A DNA stretch of 64,000 nucleotides from JAJECS01 sp965243625. GTDB taxonomy: Bacteria; Chloroflexota; UBA11872. The stretch's first letter is position 1. Each line of letters begins with the position of its first letter. Of this stretch, positions 39,676 to 47,975 are shown piece by piece. The DNA lies in NCBI GenBank assembly GCA_965243625.1, contig CBDEVI010000002.1:2418001-2482000 (forward strand). Direction: 5' to 3'. The notes beneath the pieces were generated by a model. It worked only from the letters and a program-made list of their open reading frames with translations. It did no database searches and was not told where the DNA came from. Both the position numbers and the translations under genes were made by a program.

Positions 39676-41085
39676 CTACAGTGACCTCAGAAACTGGAGC
39701 AGCGCCTCGCGCTCGTCCCGCGTCAGAACCATGAAGTTATCGCGGGAGGCTTGCCCTTCGCCGCCGTGCCAGAGAATCGCCTCCTCGATGCTTCGCGCCC
39801 GCCCGTCATGCAGGAACATGGTGTGGCCGTTGACGACGCTCACCAGCCCGATGCCCCACAGCGGCGGCGTGCGCCATTCGCGTCCGGTGGCCAAGCCGTC
39901 GGGCCGCCCGTCCGCCAGCCCCTCGCCCATGTCGTGGAGCAGCAAGTCGGTGAATGGAAAGATGGTCTGGTTGCGCAGGGGCTCGACGGGGTGGTCGTTC
40001 CCGGTGACGTGCCTGGGCGTGTGGCACGCGGCGCAGCCGGTCTGGACGAAGAGCTCCGCGCCCTGTCGCACGCGGGGATCGTCGACGCTGCGCATCGCCG
40101 GCACCGCCAGGGTCTGCACGTAGAACGCCACCTGGGCGAGCCGTTCGTCCGGAATCTCTGGCGCGCCGCCGTTGGGCGCCGCCGCGCACGCGTCCTGTGC
40201 CGCCGGACAGTTTTCCTCCGGGAACAGGGTCGACGTAATCCCAACGTCCCCCAAGAACGCGCCGGCGGCTTGCTGCTCCACCGTGGGCTGGTTGGCCTTC
40301 CACCCGAACCGCCCCAGCACATCCTCCCCGCGCCGGATGTCCCGCACCATGTTCGGACGGCCTGAGATCCCGTCGGCGTCGGCGTCGTCGGGGTCTGCTC
40401 GCTCCAGGATGCGTTCCGCCGGAATGGCCTCCAGCAAGCCCATGCCGATGACGGCCGAGGCGATGCGCGGCGAAATCATGATCGCCGGATCGTGCGGACC
40501 GAAGGCAAGGTCCAGGATGATGTACGTGGGCTTGCGCAGCGTGAACGGCGTGCCGTCCGGGTAGACGCCGCTGATGATCTCGTAGCGAATGCCGATCCGC
40601 CCCTCCGGGGCGATGCCGATGACAGCGCGATCCTGCAGTTGGCCGCCGTAGACCGGGTCGTCAACCGGGCCGTCCGGCCCCGCCACGCTGAGCCGCAGCA
40701 GCAGTCCGCGCTCGGGATCTTCGTCATGGTCCGGAGGCTTGGCCCGGCCATCGCGGTCGTGGCAGGACGAGCACGACAGTGCATTGAACGTCGGGCCCAG
40801 GCCGTCGCGCGCTTCAGTCGACGCCGGGGCTGTGACCCAGTTCTGCGTGAAGAAGCTGTCGCCCACCTCGAAGATGCGCCGCTCCGCGTTGGCCAGGTTG
40901 CGCGCGGAGAGTTCGAACGCGTTGCTGCCGGCGCTGAACGCCGTCGTCGCCCCGCCCAACCGCTCGTCGAAAACCAAATCGAGGTCAATGCCCGGTCGGT
41001 CGGGTCCGCACGAGGCGAGCAACGCGCCCGTGAACACGACGGCCGCCAGCCGCCCGAAGGCGCGGCGCGCTCCGACCAGTACCAT
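39676..41085 (-). CDS. Di-haem cytochrome c oxidoreductase (putative peroxidase/thiol oxidoreductase) lipoprotein
   Basis: A 469-residue lipoprotein starting at ATG 41085 (signal RRAFGRLAAVVFTGALLASC). Two CxxCH haem sites are visible: ALSCSSCHDRDGRAKPP near residue 85 and GCAACHTPRHVTG near residue 345. NWVTAPASTEARDGLGPTFN, TPPLWGIGLVSVVNGHTMFL and LHDGRARSIEEAILWHGGEG are typical of the di-haem oxidoreductase (DUF1111-like) family that accompanies imelysins. The role is probably electron transfer or oxidation during surface iron handling. The open frame continues upstream to 41619, but only as a shadow of the membrane protein gene. Confidence 0.85.
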   Translation of the reverse strand: MVLVGARRAFGRLAAVVFTGALLASCGPDRPGIDLDLVFDERLGGATTAFSAGSNAFELSARNLANAERRIFEVGDSFFTQNWVTAPASTEARDGLGPTFNALSCSSCHDRDGRAKPPDHDEDPERGLLLRLSVAGPDGPVDDPVYGGQLQDRAVIGIAPEGRIGIRYEIISGVYPDGTPFTLRKPTYIILDLAFGPHDPAIMISPRIASAVIGMGLLEAIPAERILERADPDDADADGISGRPNMVRDIRRGEDVLGRFGWKANQPTVEQQAAGAFLGDVGITSTLFPEENCPAAQDACAAAPNGGAPEIPDERLAQVAFYVQTLAVPAMRSVDDPRVRQGAELFVQTGCAACHTPRHVTGNDHPVEPLRNQTIFPFTDLLLHDMGEGLADGRPDGLATGREWRTPPLWGIGLVSVVNGHTMFLHDGRARSIEEAILWHGGEGQASRDNFMVLTRDEREALLQFLRSL

Positions 41086-41138
41086 TGGCCCGGGGTCACC
41101 GCACCCAGGCCGCACGCGGCGGCGCCGCCCGCGCCGTC

Positions 41139-41921
41139 CTACCCCGCATGCGACCTGCCGCGAGTGGCGGATGCGGTGACCATGGCTGTGAAGTGCCGTT
41201 CCACCCGGCCGGTCGCCAGCATGGCGCCGACGACCAGAAGCCAGACGAAAAAGCCGGTTCCCACAATGGGGTGCATGATCGTCGCGGCATCGATCCAGAT
41301 GAATTGCATCGCCAGGCCGATCACGGCCGAGACTGGCGCGATGCGCCGGAGCTGCCCACCGACCTTCCACTGATACCGGGCGGCGATGAGCAGAGCCAAT
41401 CCGGCCGCTACGAAACCGATCTTGCCGGCGATCCAGTGCACGGCATCGAGCGCCTCCGCAGCAGCGCCGCCCGTGGCCGGCGCTGCGGGCGCCCCGACCG
41501 CCACGGCGATCGCGCTTGCGCCCGAAACGCCCAAGCCGATCCCGGCGGCGGCGAGGAGATACGGCACCAGCGGGGTGCCCAGACGCTGGCGAATGATCCA
41601 CGTCCGCAGCAGAAACCAAGCCCCGGCCACGAGCGCAATCCCCGCCACCACGCGTCCGGCGCCGCCCAAGCCATAGGCGCCGCGCTGATCGGCGATGGCC
41701 GCCAGCGTCTCGGCCAGGGTGTCGTGGTCCGCGGCCGCCGACACCCGCCCGATCACCGAGACGGCCAGGGCCAGCGCCGCAAACATGAGCAGCCCGCCCG
41801 CAGAGCGCGCAGCCGCGGCCGGAGCTGAACCGGCCGCAGCCCTCGTCGGCAAGGGCGCGCGGTCCGCGACCTCAGGCACCGGGCCACACCGTGGCAGCCG
41901 CAGTGCCGGGCCGCGGACCAC
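41139..41921 (-). CDS. Multi-pass membrane protein in imelysin operon
   Basis: Up to 260 residues with about six membrane helices (for example MFAALALAVSVIGRVSAAA, AGRVVAGIALVAGAWFLL, GKIGFVAAGLALLIAARYQW, GTGFFVWLLVVGAMLATG). GTG 41921 and ATG 41786 are both possible starts. I do not recognise the family. It starts nine bases after the imelysin stop and ends 53 bases before the di-haem gene, so it is part of the operon. In the imelysin clusters I know, a periplasmic DUF1513 protein is common at such a place; here there is a membrane protein instead, perhaps an electron or iron conduit through the membrane. Confidence 0.65.
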   Translation of the reverse strand: MVRGPALRLPRCGPVPEVADRAPLPTRAAAGSAPAAAARSAGGLLMFAALALAVSVIGRVSAAADHDTLAETLAAIADQRGAYGLGGAGRVVAGIALVAGAWFLLRTWIIRQRLGTPLVPYLLAAAGIGLGVSGASAIAVAVGAPAAPATGGAAAEALDAVHWIAGKIGFVAAGLALLIAARYQWKVGGQLRRIAPVSAVIGLAMQFIWIDAATIMHPIVGTGFFVWLLVVGAMLATGRVERHFTAMVTASATRGRSHAG

Positions 41922-41930
41922 GTCCCGCCA

Positions 41931-43085
41931 TTAGCTCACGCTGATGGTGATGCCGAGCGCCTGCGCCGCGCTGACGATCGTGTCCGTCTGCTCTTCCAGA
42001 GCAACGATGGCGTCAAGCACGGCCTTCCGCCCGGCGTCCGCGTCGGACACGCCCTCAAGCAAGTGCTGGTCGAACGGCGCCTCGATCGCCTTCGTCAGGT
42101 TCACGCTCCGCTCGATCTGCGCTGCCAGCTGCTCGGCGATCTCCGCGTCCTGGGCCTCGATCAGATCCAGGACCCCGGGGCCGGACACCTGGCCGAAGTT
42201 GCCCAGAAATACCATCTGAATGCCCAAGGCGTTCCCGACGATGTCGGCCGTGGTGTTGTCGGAGAAGCAGGAGTGCTCGTCCTCCTGCGACCGCGCCTCG
42301 TAGGCTACGGTCATGCGCTCGCCGGCCAACTCGCCGCGGCTCAGTTCACCGATGCCGGTGATGATTCGACGCAGAGCCTCATCCGTGTCGACCGAGGTGA
42401 ATTCCGCGCGATAGTTGTCACCGCGTCCCGGCGCCCACGCGTCCACCATGTCCTGCAGATGCTGCAGCAGCAGGTCCGACGCCACGGCCAGGTAGGTGGC
42501 GCGGCGGTCGGCGTTCGCGGCCGTGGTGAAGTCCTCGACGGACCGTTCACCCGGTCCGGCCACGCTGAGGTCCTGGCCCCACAGCAGAAACTCGATGGCG
42601 TGCCAGCCGGTCGACACGTTTTCCTCGCCGCCCTCTTCGTTCAGTGACACCAACAGGTCGGCGTTGATGACCGGGAAGGTCTCGGCGTCGTTGATGATGC
42701 CGGCGCTCGGATTGTCGACCACGTAGTCGATGTACGCCTCGTCCAGCGGCCAGGCGTTGATCAGCCCTTCGGGACCGTCCTCTGGGTGGTCGATGGGTCC
42801 GTCGTAGAAGCGGAACGCTTCGGTCGGCCCATAGTCGTCACGGGCGATCAGCCACATGCGCTTGGCGGCCTCGAGATGCGCCGGCGTGGGCTCGGCCAGG
42901 AACCGGTCAATGGCCCGGTCCATGGCCTCCGCCGAGCTCAGGCTCTGGGCATACAGGTGGTGGACGCCGTTGGCGTAGTTCGCCACGACGTCCTGCTTCA
43001 ACTCGGTGGTGGGCCCGCTTTCGCCGCAGGCTGCCAGCAGCCCGGCCATAAGACCCGCCACCACGACGAGAACGATTCTTCGCAC
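41931..43085 (-). CDS. Imelysin-family (IrpA-like) iron-regulated lipoprotein
   Basis: A 384-residue lipoprotein (MRRIVLVVVAGLMAGLLAAC, lipobox LAAC). The imelysin signature is intact: STGWHAIEFLLWGQDLS, the G-x-H-A-I-E-F that gives the metal-binding His and Glu. The two-fold four-helix layout is seen in VVANYANGVHHLYAQSL and in the second half QDEHSCFSDNTTADIVGNAL, matching IrpA-type proteins. IrpA is iron-responsive in cyanobacteria and proteobacteria and is needed for growth in low iron. It is the first gene of the operon and lies 57 bases downstream of the palindrome described at 43143, which supports iron control. Confidence 0.9.
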   Translation of the reverse strand: MRRIVLVVVAGLMAGLLAACGESGPTTELKQDVVANYANGVHHLYAQSLSSAEAMDRAIDRFLAEPTPAHLEAAKRMWLIARDDYGPTEAFRFYDGPIDHPEDGPEGLINAWPLDEAYIDYVVDNPSAGIINDAETFPVINADLLVSLNEEGGEENVSTGWHAIEFLLWGQDLSVAGPGERSVEDFTTAANADRRATYLAVASDLLLQHLQDMVDAWAPGRGDNYRAEFTSVDTDEALRRIITGIGELSRGELAGERMTVAYEARSQEDEHSCFSDNTTADIVGNALGIQMVFLGNFGQVSGPGVLDLIEAQDAEIAEQLAAQIERSVNLTKAIEAPFDQHLLEGVSDADAGRKAVLDAIVALEEQTDTIVSAAQALGITISVS

Positions 43086-43122
43086 GGCCCCTCTCCCATC
43101 CGCGTCGCGTCCGCCACAGGGG

Positions 43123-43139
43123 TTAGCGCCGACGCCTAA
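43123..43139. promoter_or_regulatory. Second, weaker inverted repeat upstream of imelysin operon
   Basis: TTAGCGCCGACGCCTAA has TTAG...CTAA ends in inverted orientation with an imperfect centre, adjacent to the stronger palindrome. It could be a second repressor half-site. Confidence 0.35.
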
Positions 43140-43142
43140 TGT

Positions 43143-43160
43143 TCTTAGTCTCTACTAAGA
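43143..43160. promoter_or_regulatory. Putative iron-dependent operator of the imelysin operon
   Basis: TCTTAGT-CTCT-ACTAAGA is a perfect 7-bp inverted repeat with a four-base centre in an AT-rich island. It lies just downstream of the predicted -10, the position for a repressor that blocks initiation. The TTAG...CTAA arms resemble DtxR/IdeR-type boxes; the assignment to that family is inference. Confidence 0.6.
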
Positions 43161-43169
43161 GACGGCCGT

Positions 43170-43197
43170 AGGATAGGCGAACGCCCGGAGTTGTCAA
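43170..43197 (-). promoter_or_regulatory. Predicted sigma70-type promoter of the imelysin operon
   Basis: On the minus strand TTGACA (43192-43197, perfect -35) and TATCCT (43170-43175) are 16 bases apart. This is the best -35 in the window. The remainder of the gap to 43509 has no other feature that I can support. Confidence 0.6.
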
Positions 43198-43509
43198 GGC
43201 GGCGCCCACAGCCGCAGGCCCCAATCCCCGTCACCTCCGTCCCCGCGGGCGCATTGCCGTGCACACTCCCGCTCGCCGGGCAACCAGACCTCGCTCGCGC
43301 GGGGACAATCCACTTCGGCGCCCGACCGCGCGGCTCGCTCTCAACGATTGGCCGGTTCCGCCTTCCGTCGGGCGCGCGCACCACGCCAACGCTGGCATGC
43401 TGGGGGCGCCACCCGCACGAGACGACGCTTGCCGCACCGCTGGTCTACCCCGCGCCTAACCCTGCCCGGGCTCGGTCATCAACTCCGCGGCCGCCAGAAA
43501 TTCAGGATC

Positions 43510-46500
43510 ATGCGGGCTGTCCTTGCCGCCGTCGGCCTCGGGCTGCTCGGCGTGGTGACGGCCGCCCTCCTGGGCTGGGCCATCCTCACCGAGCGCGGCG
43601 TGACCTTCGGCCTCGCCGACCTGCCCGAGCTGCGGCACGCGGACGCGCCGGCCATCGGCGCCAACACCTTCCTGCATCGCGAAGCGGACCCGGCAAAGGT
43701 CGAGCGCGAGCTGGAGATCCTGGCCCGCGCCGGCATCGGCCTCATCCGGCAGGAGATCCAGTGGGTCGAAATCGAGCCGCACGCCAAGGGTGTCTACATT
43801 GACAACCACGGCGAGGACTCCTGGGCCAAGTTCGACCGCATCGTCAGTCTGGCCCAGCGCTTCGACATCGAGGTGCTCGCCCGGCTCGACCGCCCTCCGC
43901 CGTGGGCCACGCCCGGCTTCAACCCGCAAGACCACCCGTCAATCCAGATGCCCCCCGCGGACTTCACCGACTTCGCCGACTTTGCCGCCGCGGTCGCGGC
44001 GCGCTACCGCGGCAAGGTGACCTACTTCCAAATCTGGAACGAGCCCAACCTATTCGGCGAGTGGGGCGGGCAGCCGCCGGACCCCGCCGCCTACCTCGAG
44101 ATGCTGCGCGAGGTCGGCTCGGCCGTACGGGCCGCCAATCCTGACGCCGTCATCGTCCTGGCTGGGCTGGCGCCCACGATCGAAACCGGGCCCGACAACC
44201 TCAGCGACCTGCTGTTCCTGGAGCGGCTCTATCAGCTGGGCGCCAAGGGGGCGTTCGACGTGGCGTCCAGCATGTCCTACGGCCTGTTCACCGGCCCGCG
44301 CGATCCGCGCATCGAGGCGCCGCGGACGAACTTCCCTCGCGCCGTGCTCTGGCGCGAGATCATGGAAGCCCACGGGGACGCCGGCACGCCGATCTGGGCC
44401 TCCGAATACGGCTGGATGTCGCTGCCTCCCGGCTGGCAGGGCGATCAGGGCATCTGGGGCAATCATCCGGCGGCGGATCAGGCGGCCTGGACCGTTGACG
44501 GCATCCGGCGGGCGCGTGAGCAGTGGCCCTGGCTGCCCACCATCACCATCTGGGCCTCGCGCTGGCCGCACGACACCCACCCGGACGACCCCACGCCGTT
44601 CTTCGGGCTGCTCACCAAGGACTTGCAGCCGCGCGACCATCTGCTGGCCCTGGAACAGGCCTACGCCGCTGCCCCAAGCGCCGGAATCGGCCTGCATCAG
44701 GAAACGCACGCCGCCTTCAGCTTCAATGGGCCGTGGCCTCGGGTGCCCAGCGATTGGGCGTCGCTCGGATTCCATCGCCAGACCGGGCAGCCCGACGCAC
44801 GGCTGGAGTTGCGATTCGAGGGCGACTCCGTCGGCCTGCTCACCCGCCGCGGCCCCGACATGGGACAGGTGCGCGTGCGCATCGACGGCCACAGCGCCCT
44901 GGCCGACGCCCTGCCGCGCAACGCCGCCGGCGAGGCGATCCTGAACCTCTACGCCCCCGAGGTGGAGCGGCTGGCGCGCATTCCCATCGCCCGCGGGCTG
45001 TCCCAAGGCCCGCACGTGCTCGAACTGACGGTGATGGCCGAGCGCGACCCGCGAGCGTCGGGCGGGCTGGTCATCGTCGACGGCGCGCTGGTGGGCAACT
45101 CGCGGCCGCTCTGGCCCTACGCCGCCGTCGCCGTCACCTGGGCGCTGGCGCTGGCCGCGCTGGTCTGGGCGATCGGCGGTCGCGCCGGGCGCGCCGCCGC
45201 GCGCATGTCACGAATCGAAATCCTGGATCGGCGTCTGCCGCTGGGGCTGCACGTCGGCGAAGTGGCCGCCGTTGCCCTGGCCGTGGTGTTCGCCCTGCTG
45301 CCCGACGGCACGCCGGCATCCGCCTGGACCTTGATTCGGCTGGTGCTGGCGGCGGCGCTGGGCGCGCTGGCGCTGGCGCGCCCGCGCCACGTGGCCATTG
45401 CCGCCGTCGCCGCAATCCCCTTCGTCGGCGTGATCGCGCGCACCGGCATCTACGACCGTCCGGTCGGCGAGACGCTCATCGTGATTCTGGTCATCGCCTG
45501 GGCGGCGCGCGCGCTGGCGCAGCGCCGCTGGCCGCTGCATCGCCGCGAAGACGCGGACGGACCAGAGCAAGCCGCATCATCGCCGCGTCCGACCCCCTCT
45601 CCCGTTGAGGGAGAGGGTAGGGGTGAGGGGTTGGCCCCACCGGCATTCCGGCGCCTTTCGTCATTCCTGCGAAGAGCCTGCCCCGTACTTGATGCGGGGC
45701 GGGAATCCACCGGTCGCCGCCTCCGACAGCCCGATCACGGCGTGTGGCTCTGGCTCGCGCTCGCCGTCATCGCCGCCGGCGTCGCCACCACGATCACCGC
45801 GGACTTCCCGCGCGTCGCCTGGCGCGACCTGCGCACCGTCATCGTCGAGCCGGCGTTGCTGTTTCTGGTCCTGCTCAGCGTGATGCGCGACCGCGCCGAC
45901 GCGCAGCGGCTCGGCGTGGCGCTGGTGCTCGGGGCCGTAGTGTCGGCAGTTGTGGCGCTGGCGCTCATCCCAACCGGCGCCGTCGTCACCGACGCCGGAC
46001 CGCCGCGGCTGCGCGGCCTGTTCGGTTCGCCCAACAACCTCGCGCTCATCCTGGAGCGCGCCCTGCCCGTGACGGTTGGACTGGCGCTCGCCTTCGCGTC
46101 ACGCCCGCGTGTTCGCACCGCCGCCTGGGCAGCCGCGGCGCTGGTGCTGGCGGTGCTGGCGCTCACCTTCAGCCGCGGCGCTTGGATCGGCGCGCTGGCC
46201 GGCCTCGCGTTCGCCCTCTACCCCGTCTGGCGCCGCGCGCCGCGCCTTGCCCGCATCGCCGCACCGCTCGTTGGGGTGGGTCTGATCGTGGCGGTCGTCA
46301 TCACCACCGGCGACCACCTCGCGCGACTCCTGCGCCCCTCCGACGCCGCCACCGCCGCGCGGCCCCTGCTCTGGGACTCCGCCTGGCGCATGATCGCCGA
46401 CAACCCCGTCCTCGGCGTCGGCCCGGACAACTTCCTCTACCACTACCCGGACTACATCCGACCCGAAGCCTGGGCCGAGCCCAACATCTCGCACGCGCAC

Positions 46501-46824
46501 AACATCGCCCTCGACACCTGGCTCACGCTGGGCATCCCCGGTCTCGTGGTCCTGGTCGGCGTGCTGGCCGCCTACGCCCGCACCTGGCGCGCCGCGCTGC
46601 GCCGCAGCGCCGGCGAGAGTCGAGCGCTCGTCTACGGCCTCGGCGGCGCCATGCTGGCGACCCTGGCCCATGGCATCGTGGACAGCAGCCTCTACCTCCC
46701 CGAGCTCGCCGCCACCTTCTGGGTCGTCGTCGCGCTCACCGTCATGCACGCCGCGCCCCAACCTGTCATTCCGAGCGCAGCGAGGAATCTAGAGCCCTCA
46801 GCAACGACGCCCCGAGAGTCGTAG
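43510..46824 (+). CDS. Fusion of clan-A glycoside hydrolase domain with O-antigen ligase (Wzy_C) membrane domain
   Basis: A 1104-residue membrane protein starting at ATG 43510 (AGGA nearby), with a signal anchor (VLAAVGLGLLGVVTAALLGW). Residues ~45-385 are a GH39/GH5-like barrel with both acids: acid/base in YFQIWNEPNLFGEWGG and nucleophile in PIWASEYGWMSLPP. A beta-rich domain follows (to ~540). From ~540 about a dozen membrane helices lead to the Wzy_C signature WRMIADNPVLGVGPDNFLYH and HNIALDTWLTLGIPGL, typical of O-antigen ligases. Around residues 695-735 the frame contains dispersed repeats (see 45594), and the last ~20 residues come from a family A repeat. It probably links extracellular glycan trimming to glycan transfer. 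Confidence 0.75.
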   Translation: MRAVLAAVGLGLLGVVTAALLGWAILTERGVTFGLADLPELRHADAPAIGANTFLHREADPAKVERELEILARAGIGLIRQEIQWVEIEPHAKGVYIDNHGEDSWAKFDRIVSLAQRFDIEVLARLDRPPPWATPGFNPQDHPSIQMPPADFTDFADFAAAVAARYRGKVTYFQIWNEPNLFGEWGGQPPDPAAYLEMLREVGSAVRAANPDAVIVLAGLAPTIETGPDNLSDLLFLERLYQLGAKGAFDVASSMSYGLFTGPRDPRIEAPRTNFPRAVLWREIMEAHGDAGTPIWASEYGWMSLPPGWQGDQGIWGNHPAADQAAWTVDGIRRAREQWPWLPTITIWASRWPHDTHPDDPTPFFGLLTKDLQPRDHLLALEQAYAAAPSAGIGLHQETHAAFSFNGPWPRVPSDWASLGFHRQTGQPDARLELRFEGDSVGLLTRRGPDMGQVRVRIDGHSALADALPRNAAGEAILNLYAPEVERLARIPIARGLSQGPHVLELTVMAERDPRASGGLVIVDGALVGNSRPLWPYAAVAVTWALALAALVWAIGGRAGRAAARMSRIEILDRRLPLGLHVGEVAAVALAVVFALLPDGTPASAWTLIRLVLAAALGALALARPRHVAIAAVAAIPFVGVIARTGIYDRPVGETLIVILVIAWAARALAQRRWPLHRREDADGPEQAASSPRPTPSPVEGEGRGEGLAPPAFRRLSSFLRRACPVLDAGRESTGRRLRQPDHGVWLWLALAVIAAGVATTITADFPRVAWRDLRTVIVEPALLFLVLLSVMRDRADAQRLGVALVLGAVVSAVVALALIPTGAVVTDAGPPRLRGLFGSPNNLALILERALPVTVGLALAFASRPRVRTAAWAAAALVLAVLALTFSRGAWIGALAGLAFALYPVWRRAPRLARIAAPLVGVGLIVAVVITTGDHLARLLRPSDAATAARPLLWDSAWRMIADNPVLGVGPDNFLYHYPDYIRPEAWAEPNISHAHNIALDTWLTLGIPGLVVLVGVLAAYARTWRAALRRSAGESRALVYGLGGAMLATLAHGIVDSSLYLPELAATFWVVVALTVMHAAPQPVIPSAARNLEPSATTPRES
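45594..45712. repeat. Composite dispersed repeat inserted in frame in a coding sequence
   Basis: A family C hairpin (CCCCCTCTCCCGTTGAGGGA / GAGGGTAGGGGTGAGGGG) is followed by family B with the GAGCCTGCCCCGTAC hairpin nested in its loop. The block adds about 40 codons (PTPSPVEGEGRGEG ... PVLDAGRESTG) to the ligase gene between two membrane-helix regions, without breaking the frame. Confidence 0.8.
46765..46799. repeat. Family A half element at the end of the ligase gene
   Basis: GTCATTCCGAGCGCAGCGAG / GAATCTAGAGCCCTC. It encodes the sequence PVIPSAARNLEPS at the C-terminus of the ligase, a clear repeat-derived ending. Confidence 0.8.
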
Positions 46825-46887
46825 TCTCAATCGCCCACCCGCGCCTGGCCGCGGTCGTGGCTGCCCGTAGCGCCCGTACGACTGGCT

Positions 46888-46913
46888 GTTGCTCGCCACG
46901 ACCGTCGAGCAAC
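46888..46913 (+). promoter_or_regulatory. Hairpin before the relic reading frame
   Basis: GTTGCTCG and CGAGCAAC form a perfect 8-bp stem with a 10-base loop, followed immediately by AAGGAG. It has no T-run, so a terminator role is doubtful. Confidence 0.4.
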
Positions 46914-46930
46914 GACAAGGAGCGCCAACA

Positions 46931-47014
46931 ATGCCTCGCTTCTCGTCCCCAATCATCCTTGAGGTGCGGCGCGCGGAAGGATCGTGGTCGGTGACGTTCG
47001 AGCGAATCGACTAG
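46931..47014 (+). pseudogene. 27-codon relic of the 47-48 kb secreted-protein family
   Basis: ATG 46931 to TAG 47014 encodes 27 residues that match the C-termini of the two following genes (SPIILEVRR, then SWSVTFERI, against SPIYVELRH and WWSVTFERI at 48623). Everything upstream of that tail is gone. It has its own AAGGAG eight bases before the ATG, so it may still be translated. It shows that a third copy once stood here. The rest of 46825-47236 has no other gene that I can support. Confidence 0.7.
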
Positions 47015-47236
47015 CCTCGCTGTCCGGCTGACCAGTCGGTCCGGTGCCGGCGTGATCGCCGCCCGCCGCGCCGACCGACGGGAGCATGGGGGCGCCGGGC
47101 CGTGGCGCCTACCAACAAATGCACCGCAAGATCCGCAGTGGCACACTGCCGCCCACGTTCGGTCCATCCGCGCAGGCGAGACCCGGGTGAGTCGGTGCTC
47201 CTTCGAGCCATGCTTCATGGACCTGACACCAGGGCG

Positions 47237-47857
47237 ATGAGAGTCTTCATCCGCTCGGCGACCGTCGCCGCCATCGCCGCCGCCATGTTTCTCGGCACGG
47301 CGAGCGCCGTCGAAGAGGAACGCCGCGGCCTCTTCTATTGCCAGGACGCTCCGGCGTGGCCCAACGGCACCTACTTGGGCCAGCTGCATCCGCGTCGTGT
47401 AGACGCCTACGCGCGCTATGCGGAGACGCTTGAACTGGATCCCTGCCAGACGTGGGCTGACAGCCAGCGGCATGACGCCGTACGCGGTTTGCGCGAGCTG
47501 GGCCACACGCTGTGGACGCCGGAAGAGGTGCGGGGATACACGCACACCGTCGGCGGCCGCGGAACGCACGTCAGCGACCCATTCGTGTTGCCAGAAGGTA
47601 GGTACCGGGTCACGACCAGCCTTACAGGCAATAGCCCGCCTGGTAGAAGTGACCTTTCGTCATCTTTTACATTGAAATTATATCCAAGCAAAGGCCTGGC
47701 ATTCCATTTACTTCAAGAGGTTGTAATCAGTGGACGCTGGGAGCGAGTGCTATTCGTTGGCGAAGGAGAATTCCGACCACGAGTTATCTCCCCAATCGCC
47801 CTTGAGGTTCGGTATGCCCATGGGTCGTGGTCGGTCACGTTTGAGCGAATCGGTTAG
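47237..47857 (+). CDS. Small secreted protein, tandem family member 1
   Basis: A 206-residue protein of unknown family. A signal peptide is clear (MRVFIRSATVAAIAAAMFLG, likely cut after TASA). The mature part begins with two cysteines ~50 residues apart (FYCQDAPAWPNGTYLGQLHP and LDPCQTWADSQRH), which could form a disulfide, and ends YAHGSWSVTFERIG, a beta-rich ending shared with its neighbour. Codons 130-170 are noticeably richer in A/T than the flanks. The longer frame from 47102 only adds codons before the signal. No enzyme motif is visible. Likely a secreted or surface protein expanding by duplication. Confidence 0.7.
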   Translation: MRVFIRSATVAAIAAAMFLGTASAVEEERRGLFYCQDAPAWPNGTYLGQLHPRRVDAYARYAETLELDPCQTWADSQRHDAVRGLRELGHTLWTPEEVRGYTHTVGGRGTHVSDPFVLPEGRYRVTTSLTGNSPPGRSDLSSSFTLKLYPSKGLAFHLLQEVVISGRWERVLFVGEGEFRPRVISPIALEVRYAHGSWSVTFERIG

Positions 47858-47975
47858 CTATGGATCGAATAGTTGTCCAATCGGCCGTCCGCCTCCCAGC
47901 CGTCACTCGGAACATGATGGGCATGGCCGGTCCTAGCGACCCACCCGGACGGTCGCGAATCACGAGCTCCATGCG

